Notes: generated by a model not told the origin, from the letters alone. Shown: positions 19,266 through 28,666, counted from the first letter of the stretch. The stretch is 64,000 nt of DNA from Alphaproteobacteria bacterium (GCA_016124675.1 WGNG01000011.1:78322-142321); one strand, 5' to 3'. Numbers and translations are program-made.

Positions 19266-22200
19266 TCACGCCCGCCTGGCGCCCGCCTCGATCTTCGCCG
19301 GCTCGAACGGGACGACGTGGCGGAATTCGGGCCGGCGCGCCTCCCAGTCATTGAGGATGGCCGCAGCGTGGAGCGAGCCGGTGGCGGCGTAGTGAGCTTC
19401 GATGAGGGACCGGCAGCGGGCCTCGGCTTCGCCTTTCAGCTCGGCCAGGAACACGGTCTCGCCATTGAGGCGCGGCTCCAGGCGGCCGTCTTCATCGAGC
19501 ACAAAGGCCTCGCCGCCCGTCATGCCGGCGGCGAAGTTATCACCCACCTTGCCGAGGATCACGGCGACCCCGCCGGTCATGTACTCGCAGCCATTGGCGC
19601 CGCAGCCTTCGACCACCACGCTGGCGCCCGAATTGCGCACGGCGAAGCGCTGACCCGCGCCGCCCGCAGCGAACAGGCGGCCGGAGGTCGCGCCGTAAAG
19701 CACGGTATTGCCGATGATCACGTCGCCCGCGCCGTGGCGGCGCGCGCCGCCATAGGGGCGGATGGCGATGGTCGCGCCCGACAGGCCCTTGCCGACATAG
19801 TCATTGGCGTCGCCTTCGAGCTCAATGCGCAGGCCCTTGGCGGAAAACGCGCCCAGCGACTGGCCCGCCGATCCGGCCAGGCGCAGGGTGAGCTGGCCGT
19901 CTTCGAGCCCGTCCGGGCCGAAGGCGCGGACGATGGCCGACGAGACCCGCGCGCCCACGGCGCGGTCGGTGTTCTTCACGTCATACACAAGCTGCATCTT
20001 CTCGCGCCGGGTGAAGACCGGAGCGGCGTCCTTGAGGATTTGCTCGTCGAGGCTCGCCGCCACCGCGTTGCGCTGGGTGCGGGTGGAGCGCGGCGGGCGG
20101 GCCTGGGGGTCGACGCGCACGAGGAGCGGGTTGAGGTCGAGATCATCGAGATGGTCGGCGCCCCGGCTGACCTGGTCCAAGAGATCGGCGCGGCCGATCA
20201 CGTCTTCGAGCCGCTCGGCGCCGAGGCGGGCGAGAATCTCGCGGGTGTCGCGGGCGATGAAGGTCATCAGGTTGACCACATGGTCGGCCATGCCGGTGAA
20301 GCGCTGGCGCAGGTCATCGTCCTGGGTGCAGATGCCCACCGGGCAGGTGTTGGAATGGCACTGGCGCACCATGAGGCAGCCCAGCGCGATGAGGCTGGTG
20401 GTGCCGATGCCGAACTCCTCGGCGCCCAGCATGGCGGTGATCACCACGTCGCGCCCGGTGCGGATGCCGCCATCGGCGCGCAGGGTGATGCGCTCGCGCA
20501 GGCCGTTGAGCGACAGCACCTGATGGGCTTCCGACAGGCCCAGCTCCAGCGGCGCGCCGGCGAACTTGATGGAGGTCTGGGGGCTGGCGCCCGTGCCGCC
20601 CACATTGCCCGAAATGAGGATGACATCGGCATGGGCCTTGGCGACGCCCGCCGCCACCGCGCCGACACCGGCGGCGGCCACCAGCTTCACACAGACGCGC
20701 GCCTCGGGATTGATCTGTTTGAGGTCGTAGATGAGCTGGGCCAGGTCCTCGATGGAATAGATATCGTGGTGCGGGGGCGGGCTGATCAGCGTGGTGCCCG
20801 GCGTGGCGTGACGCAGGCGCGCGATCATCTCAGTGACCTTGAAGCCGGGCAGCTGGCCGCCCTCGCCAGGCTTGGCGCCCTGGGCGATCTTGATCTCGAT
20901 CTCGCGGCACTGGTTGAGATATTCGGCGGTGACGCCGAACCGGCCCGAGGCCACCTGCTTGACCGCCGAGTTCATGTTGTCGCCATTGGCCATGGGCGCA
21001 TAGCGCGAGCGGTCCTCGCCGCCCTCGCCTGACACCGACTTGGCGCCGATCCGGTTCATCGCGACGTTGAGCGCGCCATGGGCTTCGGGCGAGAGAGCGC
21101 CGAGACTCATGCCCGGCGTGACGAAGCGCTGGCGGATCTCGTTGACGCTTTCGCAGCGCGACACGTCGATGGACGGGCCCAGGGCGCGCGGCTCCAGGAG
21201 GTCGCGCAGCTGGATCGGGTCGGCGTCGCGGGTCTGCAGGGCGACATACTCGCGGAACGCCGCGTAATCCTCCTCGCGCACAGCCTTTTGCAGGGCGATG
21301 ACGGAGCGGGCCTCCACCGCATGCACCTCGCCCGAAGCGCGCTGGCGGTAGAACCCGCCCACGGGCAGGCGCACCGCGCCGTCATCGCGCCAGGCCCAGG
21401 CGTGCAGCTCGGCGAGCGTCTGTTCCAGGCCCGCCAGGCCAATGCCGGAAATGCGGCTGGTCACGCCGCCCAGATACTCCATCGCCACGGCGCGCGAGAG
21501 CCCCAGCACCTCGAAATTGCAGCCGCCGCGATAGGAGGAAACCACTGATATGCCCATCTTGGACATGATCTTCAGAAGCCCCGCATCCAGGGCGAGCTTC
21601 ATGTTGAGCGCCTTTCGCTCCGGCGTCAGGGCGCCAAGGCCCCGCTGGGTGCGCGCGCCCACGGTCTCAAAGGCGACATAGGGGTTCACCGTGGTGGCGC
21701 CGAGGCCGATCAGCACCGCCAGGCCATGGGCGTCGGTGACGTCGGCGGCGCGCACATTGAGCGAGCAGTAGGTGCGCAGCCCCTTGCGGGTGAGGTGGGT
21801 GTGCGCCGCGCCCGCGGCCAGCGCCATGGGGACCGAGCAACGCTGCGGCCCCTGCGCCTCGTCGGTGAGGACGAGATGCTCGGCGCCGCCGCGCACGGCG
21901 GCTTCGGCGTCGGCGCGGATGCGGTCAAGGGCGCGCATCAACCCGCCCCCGGCGCCGGTGGCCTCTTCAGCGGGGAAGGTGGCGTCAACCTCGGTCACCC
22001 GCTCGCCCAGCACGGCGCGCAGGCGCGCATACATGCCATTGGTCAGGACGGGCGAATCCAGCACGAACACATTCGTCTGGGCCTCGTCGGTGGCGAGGAT
22101 ATTGCCCAGATTCTTGAACCGGGTCTTGAGGCTCATCACCCGGCCCTCGCGCAAGGGGTCGATGGGCGGGTTGGTGACCTGGGAGAAGTTCTGGCGGAAA

Positions 22201-23771
22201 TAATGATATACGGGCCGGTAGCGGTTGGACAAAACCGCCAGCGGGCTGTCATCGCCCATGGAGCCGACGGCTTCCTTGCCGGTCTCGGCCATGGGCGACA
22301 GGATGATCTCCACATCCTCCAGCGACAGGCCGGCGGCGGCCTGGCGGCGGGCGCGCTCGGCCTCGCCGAACAACAGCGCTTCCGGGCCGGGGCCGATCTC
22401 GGCCTCGATATTCTTGACGTTTTTCAGCCAGTCCTCGTACGGGTGCTTGGCCGCCAGCATGTCGAGCATCTCATGCTCGCGCATGAACCCGCCCTCGTGC
22501 AGGTCAACGCCGATCATGCGCCCGGGCGTCACCGCGCCGCGCTCGACCACCGCATCGGGGTCCAGCGGCGCCATGCCGGTTTCCGAACCCACCGCGAGCA
22601 GGCCGTCGCGCGTCAGGCTCCAGCGCAGCGGGCGCAGGCCATTGCGGTCGAGGCCCGCAATCGCCCAGCGTCCGTCGCAGGCGACCACCGCCGCCGGCCC
22701 GTCCCAGGGCTCCATCACCGAATTGCAGTATTCGTACAGGCCCCGCCACGCGCCCGGCATCAGCTCGGAGCGCTTGGACCAGGCTTCGGGGATCAGCAGC
22801 GTCTTGGCCATGGGCGCGGTGCGCCCGGCGCGCACCAGCACTTCAAACACCTCGTCGAGAGCCGCTGAATCCGACGCGCCCGCGCTGATCACCGGCTTGA
22901 CCACATCCTCGGCGTCCCTGAACGCCTTGGCCGCCATGAGAATCTCATGGCTTTTCATCCAGTTGCGATTGCCCTTGAGCGTATTGATCTCGCCATTATG
23001 GGCAAGCATGCGGAAGGGCTGGGCCAGACGCCATTCGGGAAAGGTGTTGGTGGAATAGCGCTGGTGGAAGATGGCAAACGACGACACGAAGCGCGCGTCG
23101 CGCAGATCGGGATAGAAGGTGTCGATGGCCTCGGCCAGGAACATGCCCTTGTAGACCACGTCGCGCGCCGACAGCGATGCGACGTAGAAGCCCGGCAGGG
23201 CATCCTCGCGCGCGCGCGCCTCGATCCGGCGGCGCACCAGATAGAGCGCGCGCTCCAGCACGGAAGGCGCGCGTTTCCTGGGGTCTTCAAACAGGATCTG
23301 CTCGATGGCGGGCCGGGTGGAAGCGGCCTTGTCGCCCAGGCAGGACGGGTCGATGGGCGCCTGGCGCCAGCCATACAGGCGCAGCCCGGCGCGCAGCACC
23401 TCGGTCTCGACAATGGTGCGCGAACGCTCCTGCGCCGCAAAATCGGTGCGCGGCAGGAAGATCATCCCCACCCCGATGACGCCGGACCCCGGCGCATGGC
23501 CGGTGCGCGCCACCTGCGCCTTGAAGAAATCCTGCGGGATGCCGACGCGCAGGCCCGCGCCATCACCGGTCTTGCCGTCTGCGTCCACCGCGCCGCGATG
23601 CCAGACGGCCTTGAGCGCCTTGATCGCCAGCTCCACCACTTCACGCCGGGGCGTGGCGTGGATGTCGGCGATCAGCCCGACGCCGCAGGCATCGCGCTCG
23701 GAGTCGGCCTCGTAAGCGTTCGCGGCGATCAGGCGGTCGCGATTGCCGAGATAGCGCTGCGCGGCGTTCAT
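19266..23771 (-). CDS. gltB: Glutamate synthase (NADPH) large subunit
   Basis: This 1501-residue protein is full length for the bacterial alpha subunit. A short propeptide precedes Cys29 (DACGVG), the N-terminal nucleophile of the class II glutaminase domain. The central domain, the FMN-binding synthase barrel (around residues 850-1220) and the C-terminal GXGXG beta-helix follow in the usual order. The 3Fe-4S cluster cysteines are in QCHSNTCPVGICTQ. It transfers the amide nitrogen of glutamine to 2-oxoglutarate. It overlaps gltD by four bases (ATGA), so the two are co-translated. Confidence 0.97.
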   Translation of the reverse strand: MNAAQRYLGNRDRLIAANAYEADSERDACGVGLIADIHATPRREVVELAIKALKAVWHRGAVDADGKTGDGAGLRVGIPQDFFKAQVARTGHAPGSGVIGVGMIFLPRTDFAAQERSRTIVETEVLRAGLRLYGWRQAPIDPSCLGDKAASTRPAIEQILFEDPRKRAPSVLERALYLVRRRIEARAREDALPGFYVASLSARDVVYKGMFLAEAIDTFYPDLRDARFVSSFAIFHQRYSTNTFPEWRLAQPFRMLAHNGEINTLKGNRNWMKSHEILMAAKAFRDAEDVVKPVISAGASDSAALDEVFEVLVRAGRTAPMAKTLLIPEAWSKRSELMPGAWRGLYEYCNSVMEPWDGPAAVVACDGRWAIAGLDRNGLRPLRWSLTRDGLLAVGSETGMAPLDPDAVVERGAVTPGRMIGVDLHEGGFMREHEMLDMLAAKHPYEDWLKNVKNIEAEIGPGPEALLFGEAERARRQAAAGLSLEDVEIILSPMAETGKEAVGSMGDDSPLAVLSNRYRPVYHYFRQNFSQVTNPPIDPLREGRVMSLKTRFKNLGNILATDEAQTNVFVLDSPVLTNGMYARLRAVLGERVTEVDATFPAEEATGAGGGLMRALDRIRADAEAAVRGGAEHLVLTDEAQGPQRCSVPMALAAGAAHTHLTRKGLRTYCSLNVRAADVTDAHGLAVLIGLGATTVNPYVAFETVGARTQRGLGALTPERKALNMKLALDAGLLKIMSKMGISVVSSYRGGCNFEVLGLSRAVAMEYLGGVTSRISGIGLAGLEQTLAELHAWAWRDDGAVRLPVGGFYRQRASGEVHAVEARSVIALQKAVREEDYAAFREYVALQTRDADPIQLRDLLEPRALGPSIDVSRCESVNEIRQRFVTPGMSLGALSPEAHGALNVAMNRIGAKSVSGEGGEDRSRYAPMANGDNMNSAVKQVASGRFGVTAEYLNQCREIEIKIAQGAKPGEGGQLPGFKVTEMIARLRHATPGTTLISPPPHHDIYSIEDLAQLIYDLKQINPEARVCVKLVAAAGVGAVAAGVAKAHADVILISGNVGGTGASPQTSIKFAGAPLELGLSEAHQVLSLNGLRERITLRADGGIRTGRDVVITAMLGAEEFGIGTTSLIALGCLMVRQCHSNTCPVGICTQDDDLRQRFTGMADHVVNLMTFIARDTREILARLGAERLEDVIGRADLLDQVSRGADHLDDLDLNPLLVRVDPQARPPRSTRTQRNAVAASLDEQILKDAAPVFTRREKMQLVYDVKNTDRAVGARVSSAIVRAFGPDGLEDGQLTLRLAGSAGQSLGAFSAKGLRIELEGDANDYVGKGLSGATIAIRPYGGARRHGAGDVIIGNTVLYGATSGRLFAAGGAGQRFAVRNSGASVVVEGCGANGCEYMTGGVAVILGKVGDNFAAGMTGGEAFVLDEDGRLEPRLNGETVFLAELKGEAEARCRSLIEAHYAATGSLHAAAILNDWEARRPEFRHVVPFEPAKIEAGARRA

Positions 23772-25207
23772 TCGGCCATCTCCGCCACTCTGGACACAGC
23801 CATTTCACGCGCGCGGGCCATCAGATCGGCGTCAATCTCCGCCGCCGCGTCCATGCCGTCGCGCACCGCCCAGACCACCAGCGAGGCGCCGCGCACCGCG
23901 TCGCCGCCGGCATAGACGCCGGGGATGGAGGTGCGGCAGCGGCCCGTAACGCGCAGCGTGCCGCGCGGCGACATCTCAAGCTGGGGCGCGCCGTACTGGG
24001 CCGGAAAGTCTTCCGGTTCAAAGCCCAGCGCCGCAATCACCATGTCGGCAGGCGCGTCATGCTCCTGACCCGGGGACGGCATGGGGCGCCGGCGTCCGCT
24101 GGAATCGGGAGCGCCCAGCACCATGCGCTGGATGCGCACGCCGGTGGCCGTGTCCGCATCGCCCAGAATGGCGGCGGGCGCGCACAGCCAGTCGAATGTC
24201 ACGCCCTCTTCCTCGGCATGGGCGACCTCGCGAGCGGAGCCGGGCATGTTCACCCGGTCGCGGCGGTAGACACACGACACGCTGGCCGCGCCCTGGCGCA
24301 CTGCGGTGCGCACGCAGTCCATCGCCGTATCGCCGCCGCCGATCACGATGACGCGCTTGCCCTGTGCATCAAGGCGGCCATTATCGGCGATATCCTCGCC
24401 AAAGCCACGCCGGTTCGACGCTGTGAGATAGTCCAGCGCGGGCACCAGCCCGCGCCCGCCGCCGCCGGGACAGGTCAGCGCCCGCGCCGCATAGGCGCCC
24501 GCCGCGATATAGACCGCGTCATGCTGGCCGCGCAGCTCGTCGAGGCTCGCGTCTCGCCCCACCTCGAAATTGAGTTTGAAGACGATCCCGCCCTGTTCAA
24601 GGCGCGCGACGCGGCGCGCCACGACGGATTTGTCCAGCTTGAAATTGGGAATGCCATAGACCAGAAGCCCGCCCGCGCGGTCGTGCCGGTCATAAACCGT
24701 CACCTGATGGCCCCGCTCGCGCAGGCGTTCGGCCGCGGAAAGGCCCGCCGGTCCCGCGCCGATGATTGCGACCGAGAAGCCGGTGGCGACGCCCGGGCGC
24801 AGCGGCTTGACCCAGCCATTCGCCCAGGCGGTCTCGGTGATGTGGGTCTCCACCGAGCCGATGGTCACCGCGCCATGACCCGATTGCTCGATGACGCAGG
24901 CGCCTTCGCACAAGCGGTCCTGGGGGCAGATGCGCCCGCACACTTCAGGCATGGTCGAGGTCGCCGAGGACAGCTCGTAAGCCTCCTCCATGCGCCCTTC
25001 GGCGGCCAGCATCAGCCAGTCGGGGATGTCGTTGTGCAAGGGGCAGCCGGTCTGGCAGAACGGCACGCCGCATTGCGAGCAGCGCTCGGCCTGCTGCGCG
25101 CCGCGCTCGGGCGAGAAAGGGGCGTAGATTTCATCAAAATCCTGACGGCGCGCGTCCGCAGGGCGCTTGTCAGGATAGCGCTGACCGGTGGTCGTGAACT
25201 TCAGCAC
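23768..25207 (-). CDS. gltD: Glutamate synthase (NADPH) small subunit
   Basis: This 479-residue beta subunit delivers electrons from NADPH through FAD and 4Fe-4S clusters to the large subunit. Cysteine clusters are seen in CSQCGVPFCQTGCPLHNDIP and in CGRICPQDRLCEGAC. Two dinucleotide folds follow: AIIGAGPAGLSAAERL for FAD and VIGGGDTAMDCVRTA for NADPH. The last segment GVYAGGDAVRG closes the FAD site. It is first in the gltD-gltB operon. A perfect 17-bp palindrome 70 bp upstream may be its operator. Confidence 0.97.
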   Translation of the reverse strand: MLKFTTTGQRYPDKRPADARRQDFDEIYAPFSPERGAQQAERCSQCGVPFCQTGCPLHNDIPDWLMLAAEGRMEEAYELSSATSTMPEVCGRICPQDRLCEGACVIEQSGHGAVTIGSVETHITETAWANGWVKPLRPGVATGFSVAIIGAGPAGLSAAERLRERGHQVTVYDRHDRAGGLLVYGIPNFKLDKSVVARRVARLEQGGIVFKLNFEVGRDASLDELRGQHDAVYIAAGAYAARALTCPGGGGRGLVPALDYLTASNRRGFGEDIADNGRLDAQGKRVIVIGGGDTAMDCVRTAVRQGAASVSCVYRRDRVNMPGSAREVAHAEEEGVTFDWLCAPAAILGDADTATGVRIQRMVLGAPDSSGRRRPMPSPGQEHDAPADMVIAALGFEPEDFPAQYGAPQLEMSPRGTLRVTGRCRTSIPGVYAGGDAVRGASLVVWAVRDGMDAAAEIDADLMARAREMAVSRVAEMAE

Positions 25208-25277
25208 AGTCGCGTCTCCTCACCCGCCGGCGGCGCAAGTTTCCGCTGTTCAGGAATGGTCCGTCATTTGTCCGGAC

Positions 25278-25294
25278 TTGTTGCATTGCAACAA
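25278..25294. promoter_or_regulatory. Palindromic operator candidate upstream of gltD
   Basis: TTGTTGCATTGCAACAA is a perfect 8+1+8 palindrome, the shape and base pattern typical of MarR-family operators. It lies between the marR stop and the gltD start. A neighbouring 8-bp palindrome GTCCGGAC is at 25270-25277. A matching half-site TGCAACAA appears at 25934-25941 before the lipoprotein gene, and ATTGCAAT covers the marR start at 25797-25804. Confidence 0.5.
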
Positions 25295-25351
25295 ATTACG
25301 GGCGCTCGCGCAAGGGGGCGTGAAAACCGCGCGCCGCCCGGCCTCGCCGCC

Positions 25352-25798
25352 TCAGCCGACCGGATCGGACGCGTCAGAGGCGAGGCGCGTCAGCGCATCA
25401 TACAGGGTATCAGCCGCCTCGTCGCCCAGCCGCTCGTCCAGCTCGGCGTTGAAGGCGCGCAGCACGGTGTCGGCGCGTTCGGCGGCGCGGCGGCCCGCCT
25501 CGCTCAAGGCTACCAGCGCGCCGCGCCGGTCCCTGGCATCGCGCCGGCGCGTGACGAGGCCGGCCTCTTCCATGCGCGAGACAAGACCCGTGACCGCCGG
25601 GGCTCCCAGCGCCAGCACATCGCCGATGGCGCCCATGCGCCGCTCGCCCCGGCGCAGCAGCAAGAACAGCACGGCGGCCTGGCTGGCGCTGACGCCGGCC
25701 TCGGCGCGCAAACGCTGGTCGGCGTCCCGGCTGAGGCGCCGGGCCGCGATTTCGATCAGCAAAAACAGCCGCCGGTCAACGGCGCGAATGCGGGCCAT
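25352..25798 (-). CDS. MarR family transcriptional regulator
   Basis: This 148-residue winged-helix regulator is of normal MarR length. The helix-turn-helix region reads VSASQAAVLFLLLRRGERRMGAI, and the recognition part continues LALGAPAVTGLVSRMEEAGLV. The wing RRRDARDRRGALVALSEAGR follows. Flanking helices would form the dimer interface. The ligand is unknown. It sits upstream of gltD on the same strand and divergent from a small lipoprotein gene, and TTGCA-type symmetric sites lie on both sides, so either neighbour could be a target besides itself. Confidence 0.9.
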   Translation of the reverse strand: MARIRAVDRRLFLLIEIAARRLSRDADQRLRAEAGVSASQAAVLFLLLRRGERRMGAIGDVLALGAPAVTGLVSRMEEAGLVTRRRDARDRRGALVALSEAGRRAAERADTVLRAFNAELDERLGDEAADTLYDALTRLASDASDPVG

Positions 25799-25942
25799 TG
25801 CAATACCCTCCCCCGATTCCTTCGGGTGTGAAAGAGTTTTCGCGCCTTGTCACATCGGCGCCAGGGGCCTAGCGTGTGCCAAAGTTGAGTTTGCGACCGC
25901 GCACGCTCTTGCGCCGGCGGTCATTTTGAAGGGTGCAACAAC

Positions 25943-26254
25943 ATGAAATATATTGCTTTGGCCGCCATGCTCGGCCTGTTCGCCTCCGCCTGCGCCACCA
26001 CGGAGGGCGCGACGCAGGCGCGCGCCGACGCAGCGGCAAGCCAGGCTGTGGCCAGCGCGGAAGACCTCGCCCGGGCCGAGCGCGAGGGCTATGACCCCTA
26101 TGCGATCCGCTGCGAACGCCAGACGGTGCTGGGCTCGCGCCTGCCCGCGCGCCAGGTCTGCCGTCCCGAATGGGAGTGGCGCGCCATGCAGGAGACCAGC
26201 CAGGACGCCGTGCGGCACGTCCAGAGCCAAGGCACGCCCATGAACAGCAACTAG
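25943..26254 (+). CDS. Small lipoprotein of unknown function
   Basis: This 103-residue protein has a signal peptide and lipobox FASAC. The mature part is an Ala-rich helix followed by a conserved-looking region with two cysteines (IRCERQ and RQVCRPEWEW) that could form a disulfide. Similar short lipoproteins with a C-R-P-x-x-W pattern are common in this group, but no function is established. Its stop codon is directly abutted by a dispersed repeat. Confidence 0.8.
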   Translation: MKYIALAAMLGLFASACATTEGATQARADAAASQAVASAEDLARAEREGYDPYAIRCERQTVLGSRLPARQVCRPEWEWRAMQETSQDAVRHVQSQGTPMNSN

Positions 26255-26354
26255 AACGTGGCCCGGCCTCACTGCGTCAGGGCGAACGCTCAAGTCCTTG
26301 ATTTAAAACGCAGTTTTTCCTGAAGCCGGCGCCCGCTCCTGCCAGTTGCGCTCC
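26251..26354. repeat. Alphaproteobacterial intergenic repeat, copy 2
   Basis: This diverged copy of the 18437-18538 element keeps the same landmarks in order: ACGTGGCCCGGCCTCACTGCGTC, CGCTCAAGTCC, an AT-rich middle, AAGCCGGCGCCCGCTCCT and TTGCGCTCC. It begins at the lipoprotein stop codon and ends 12 bp before the stop of the convergent methyltransferase gene. Confidence 0.55.
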
Positions 26355-26366
26355 AAGGCCAGCCGC

Positions 26367-27023
26367 TCACCCGGCGAAGCGCCACACGCGCGCCTGCCTG
26401 ACCTCGCGATCCTCCAGATCGCGGGAGACAGGCGTGTCGTAGCGCGCCAAAGCCTCCAGCCGGGCCCTGGGCAGAAAGGTCCGGCCCGGGTCGCCGATCA
26501 GCACCACCGCGCCGCGCGCGTGCAGGCTGGCGAGCCAGCCGGCGATGCGCGCCGCGCCGGGCGCTTCGTAGAAGACGTCCCCGGCCAGCACCACGTCCCA
26601 GCCGGCGTCCGAGCCGATGACATCGGCCAGCTGCACGTCCAGCGTCACGCCATTGAGCCCGGCGTTGAGCCGGGCCGCCGCCACGGCGAAAGGATCAATC
26701 TCGCTGGCGTCGACCCGGGCCGCGCCCGCCCTCGCCGCGCCAATCCCCGCCACCGCGCAACCGCAGGCGAAATCAAGCACGTGCGCGCCGGCCACAAGGT
26801 CCGGGTTATCCATGACATGGCGCGCCAGCGCCTGCCCGCCCGCCCAGGCGAACGCCCAGAAGGGCGGCGGCAGCCCGATTTCGCCCAGCGCCTCTTCGGT
26901 GCGGGTCCAGATTTCGATGGTTTCGTCAGCGAGATGAAAGCGCAGTTCCGGCGTCAGCGGCGCGCTGGCGATGCGCGTGTGGCGGGAGATGAAGGCGTCT
27001 GAAGGGCCGGTCGGGATTGTCAT
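26367..27023 (-). CDS. Class I methyltransferase, ETF-beta lysine methyltransferase (METTL20)-like
   Basis: This 218-residue SAM-dependent methyltransferase carries the group signature PPFWAFAWAGGQALARHVMD before motif I (VLDFACGCAVAGIGAA). The acidic loop ASEIDPFAV follows, and motif IV reads AGDVFYE. The P-F-W-A-F-A-W-x-G-G-Q pattern is shared with the METTL20/ETFBKMT family, whose bacterial members trimethylate lysines of electron-transfer flavoprotein beta. The exact substrate here is inference. No ETF genes are in the window. Confidence 0.8.
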   Translation of the reverse strand: MTIPTGPSDAFISRHTRIASAPLTPELRFHLADETIEIWTRTEEALGEIGLPPPFWAFAWAGGQALARHVMDNPDLVAGAHVLDFACGCAVAGIGAARAGAARVDASEIDPFAVAAARLNAGLNGVTLDVQLADVIGSDAGWDVVLAGDVFYEAPGAARIAGWLASLHARGAVVLIGDPGRTFLPRARLEALARYDTPVSRDLEDREVRQARVWRFAG

Positions 27024-27408
27024 GGCGCAGGTCTAGACCGGAGCCCGCCCGGGGGCCAGCGGTCAGTGCGCTCTACGGCGCCAGAGGGTGCACAAGGTGG
27101 GACCCGCCTCGAGCGGCGCTGGCTCTCGATCGCCCCCTCAGACGAAAGCGTGCCGCGCTGACACACTCGAGACGGGCCCCGGACCGGGCATCGCAAGGCA
27201 CGTGCTAAATCTGCCCGGTCTGTGGCGCTGGCGGCGGGCGCGGCGCGCATGCGCCATCGGTGGGGAGGCCAGATCAGCAGACACCCGCGCCGCACCCACC
27301 GCCATGACAGGCACGGTGACAGGCAAGTGCGTCGCGATTTGATCCGGATTGGGGAATCTTCGCCGCCGGTCCGCCGCAATCGGGGCGCCGGCGTTCATCC
27401 TGGCGTCA
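27024..27408. other. Gene-free interval with no recognised feature
   Basis: These 385 bp lie between the methyltransferase start and the DUF3299 stop. They are GC-rich with short open frames only, none with a ribosome-binding site or family resemblance. I see no strong hairpin or repeat here. Confidence 0.4.
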
Positions 27409-27948
27409 TCAATTGCGGTAGGGCTGAAGGCCGGTGAGTTCCAGCGTGTAGGCGGTGTCGGCCAGCTCGCTGTCCTGGCGGCGCGTGCGCATCACGCCTT
27501 CGGCGAAGACCGGCTCCCAAAGGCCCTGCACCGACACGCCGTCTGGGGCCTGGACATAGATGAGCTGGTTGGGCGGGGGCGGAGGCACATGCACGCATGC
27601 GCCGATGAACGGCACCAGCAGGAAGCGCGACACCTCGCCCGAGGCCGAAAAGTCGAACGGCAGCACGAAGCCGGCGATCCGCACGCGTTCGCCGTCGAGC
27701 GCCTCCACGACATTGAAGGTGCGGATCTGCGGCATCTGGTCATCGCCGAAATGATCAAAGCCGAATTCGATGGCCTGGACCTGCTCGAGCATGGCGATCC
27801 GCTCGGCTTCGCCCGGCGGCAGGAGATCGGCCCAGATGAGATCGCGATACGCCTCGTCGCGGCTCTGGCCTGCGAAGGCCGGCGCGGCGAGACTGGCCAG
27901 ACACAGGGCCAGGATGGCGGCGATCATGCGCATCATGTCATGATACAT
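27409..27948 (-). CDS. DUF3299 periplasmic protein, zinc-operon member
   Basis: The protein has 179 residues from the ATG at 27948. Further in-frame starts lie at 27981 (GTG), 27936, 27933 and 27927, and no Shine-Dalgarno decides between them. A signal peptide (AAILALCLASLAAPAFA) is followed by a WADLLPPGEAE segment, RIAGFVLPFDF, and the DUF3299 hallmark LLVPFIGACVHVPPPPPNQ. It is the third gene of a compact operon with a ZIP transporter and ZrgA. Proteins of this domain accompany metal and lipoprotein transport genes, but their biochemical role is not known. Confidence 0.85.
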   Translation of the reverse strand: MYHDMMRMIAAILALCLASLAAPAFAGQSRDEAYRDLIWADLLPPGEAERIAMLEQVQAIEFGFDHFGDDQMPQIRTFNVVEALDGERVRIAGFVLPFDFSASGEVSRFLLVPFIGACVHVPPPPPNQLIYVQAPDGVSVQGLWEPVFAEGVMRTRRQDSELADTAYTLELTGLQPYRN

Positions 27949-27985
27949 GCGCGCGCGGCCGCCCCGCATCAAGACCGTCACGCTG

Positions 27986-28666
27986 TTACGGCGCGATCAC
28001 CGCATTGCCGGCGGTGAGCGTCGCGGCCGAGGCGGAGCCGCCGCCGACAAAGCTCGCCTGAAGGCTCTCAAGCCGTTCAAACGCCGCAAACAGGCCGCTG
28101 GCGTCGAGCTGTGTGGCGCGCGCAGGGCTCTCGCACATGAAGGTCCAGCTGATCGCCAGATCGCTGACGCCGGCATAGCGGTCCCCGGCGGCGTCATCGT
28201 GGGCGTGGTCATCGCCGTGGTCGTGGCTGTGCTCGTGGCCGTGGCCATCATGATCATGGCCGTCGCCGTGGCCGTGATCATGCTCATCGCCATGATCGTG
28301 GCCGTGCGGCTCGCTTTCGCCGTGGCCGTGACCGCCGCTCACGCCCTCGACGTCGACGGTGGCCAGGCTGCAGCCCGCCTGCTCCGGGAAGGCGACCGGC
28401 GCGCGATCAAACGCCGCATAGGCGGCGTCGATGGCGGCGCGTTCCTCGTCGCTGGCGGCGGCGCGTTCGAAGCCGAAGAAATTATAGGCGGCGCCGCTGA
28501 GCACCACCAGGGCTGCGCCTGAATTGGCGTCGACGGCGACGTCCAGCGCCGCCGCGCCATGCACGTGCGCGCCCAGCTGGCGCATCGGGGCGTCATCGGC
28601 GAGCGCCGCGGCGCCCGACATCACCAGCGCCATCGCAGCGCCGCTCAGCAGTCTTGAAGCAGTCAT
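27986..28666 (-). CDS. ZrgA-like (DUF2796) zinc-uptake protein with His-rich loop
   Basis: This 226-residue exported protein has a signal peptide (GAAMALVMSGAAALA), then the DUF2796 start LGAHVHGAAALDVAVD and the segment AYNFFGFERA. A loop at about 111-158 contains more than 20 histidines interspersed with Asp, Gly and Glu. The C-terminal AISWTFMCESP strand belongs to the same domain. The family is associated with zinc acquisition in Gram-negatives, with the loop acting as a metal-collecting arm. It overlaps the ZIP gene by four bases and precedes DUF3299 by four. Confidence 0.9.
   Translation of the reverse strand: MTASRLLSGAAMALVMSGAAALADDAPMRQLGAHVHGAAALDVAVDANSGAALVVLSGAAYNFFGFERAAASDEERAAIDAAYAAFDRAPVAFPEQAGCSLATVDVEGVSGGHGHGESEPHGHDHGDEHDHGHGDGHDHDGHGHEHSHDHGDDHAHDDAAGDRYAGVSDLAISWTFMCESPARATQLDASGLFAAFERLESLQASFVGGGSASAATLTAGNAVIAP

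Noticed and set aside
19317..21032. 571-codon frame opposite gltB
   Set aside because: It is a shadow frame within a perfectly conserved gene.
28111..28340. Repeat array in the His-rich zrgA/ZIP coding regions that resembles a short tandem repeat or CRISPR-like pattern
   Set aside because: The repetition comes from His/Asp/Gly codons inside real reading frames; there are no constant repeats with unique spacers.
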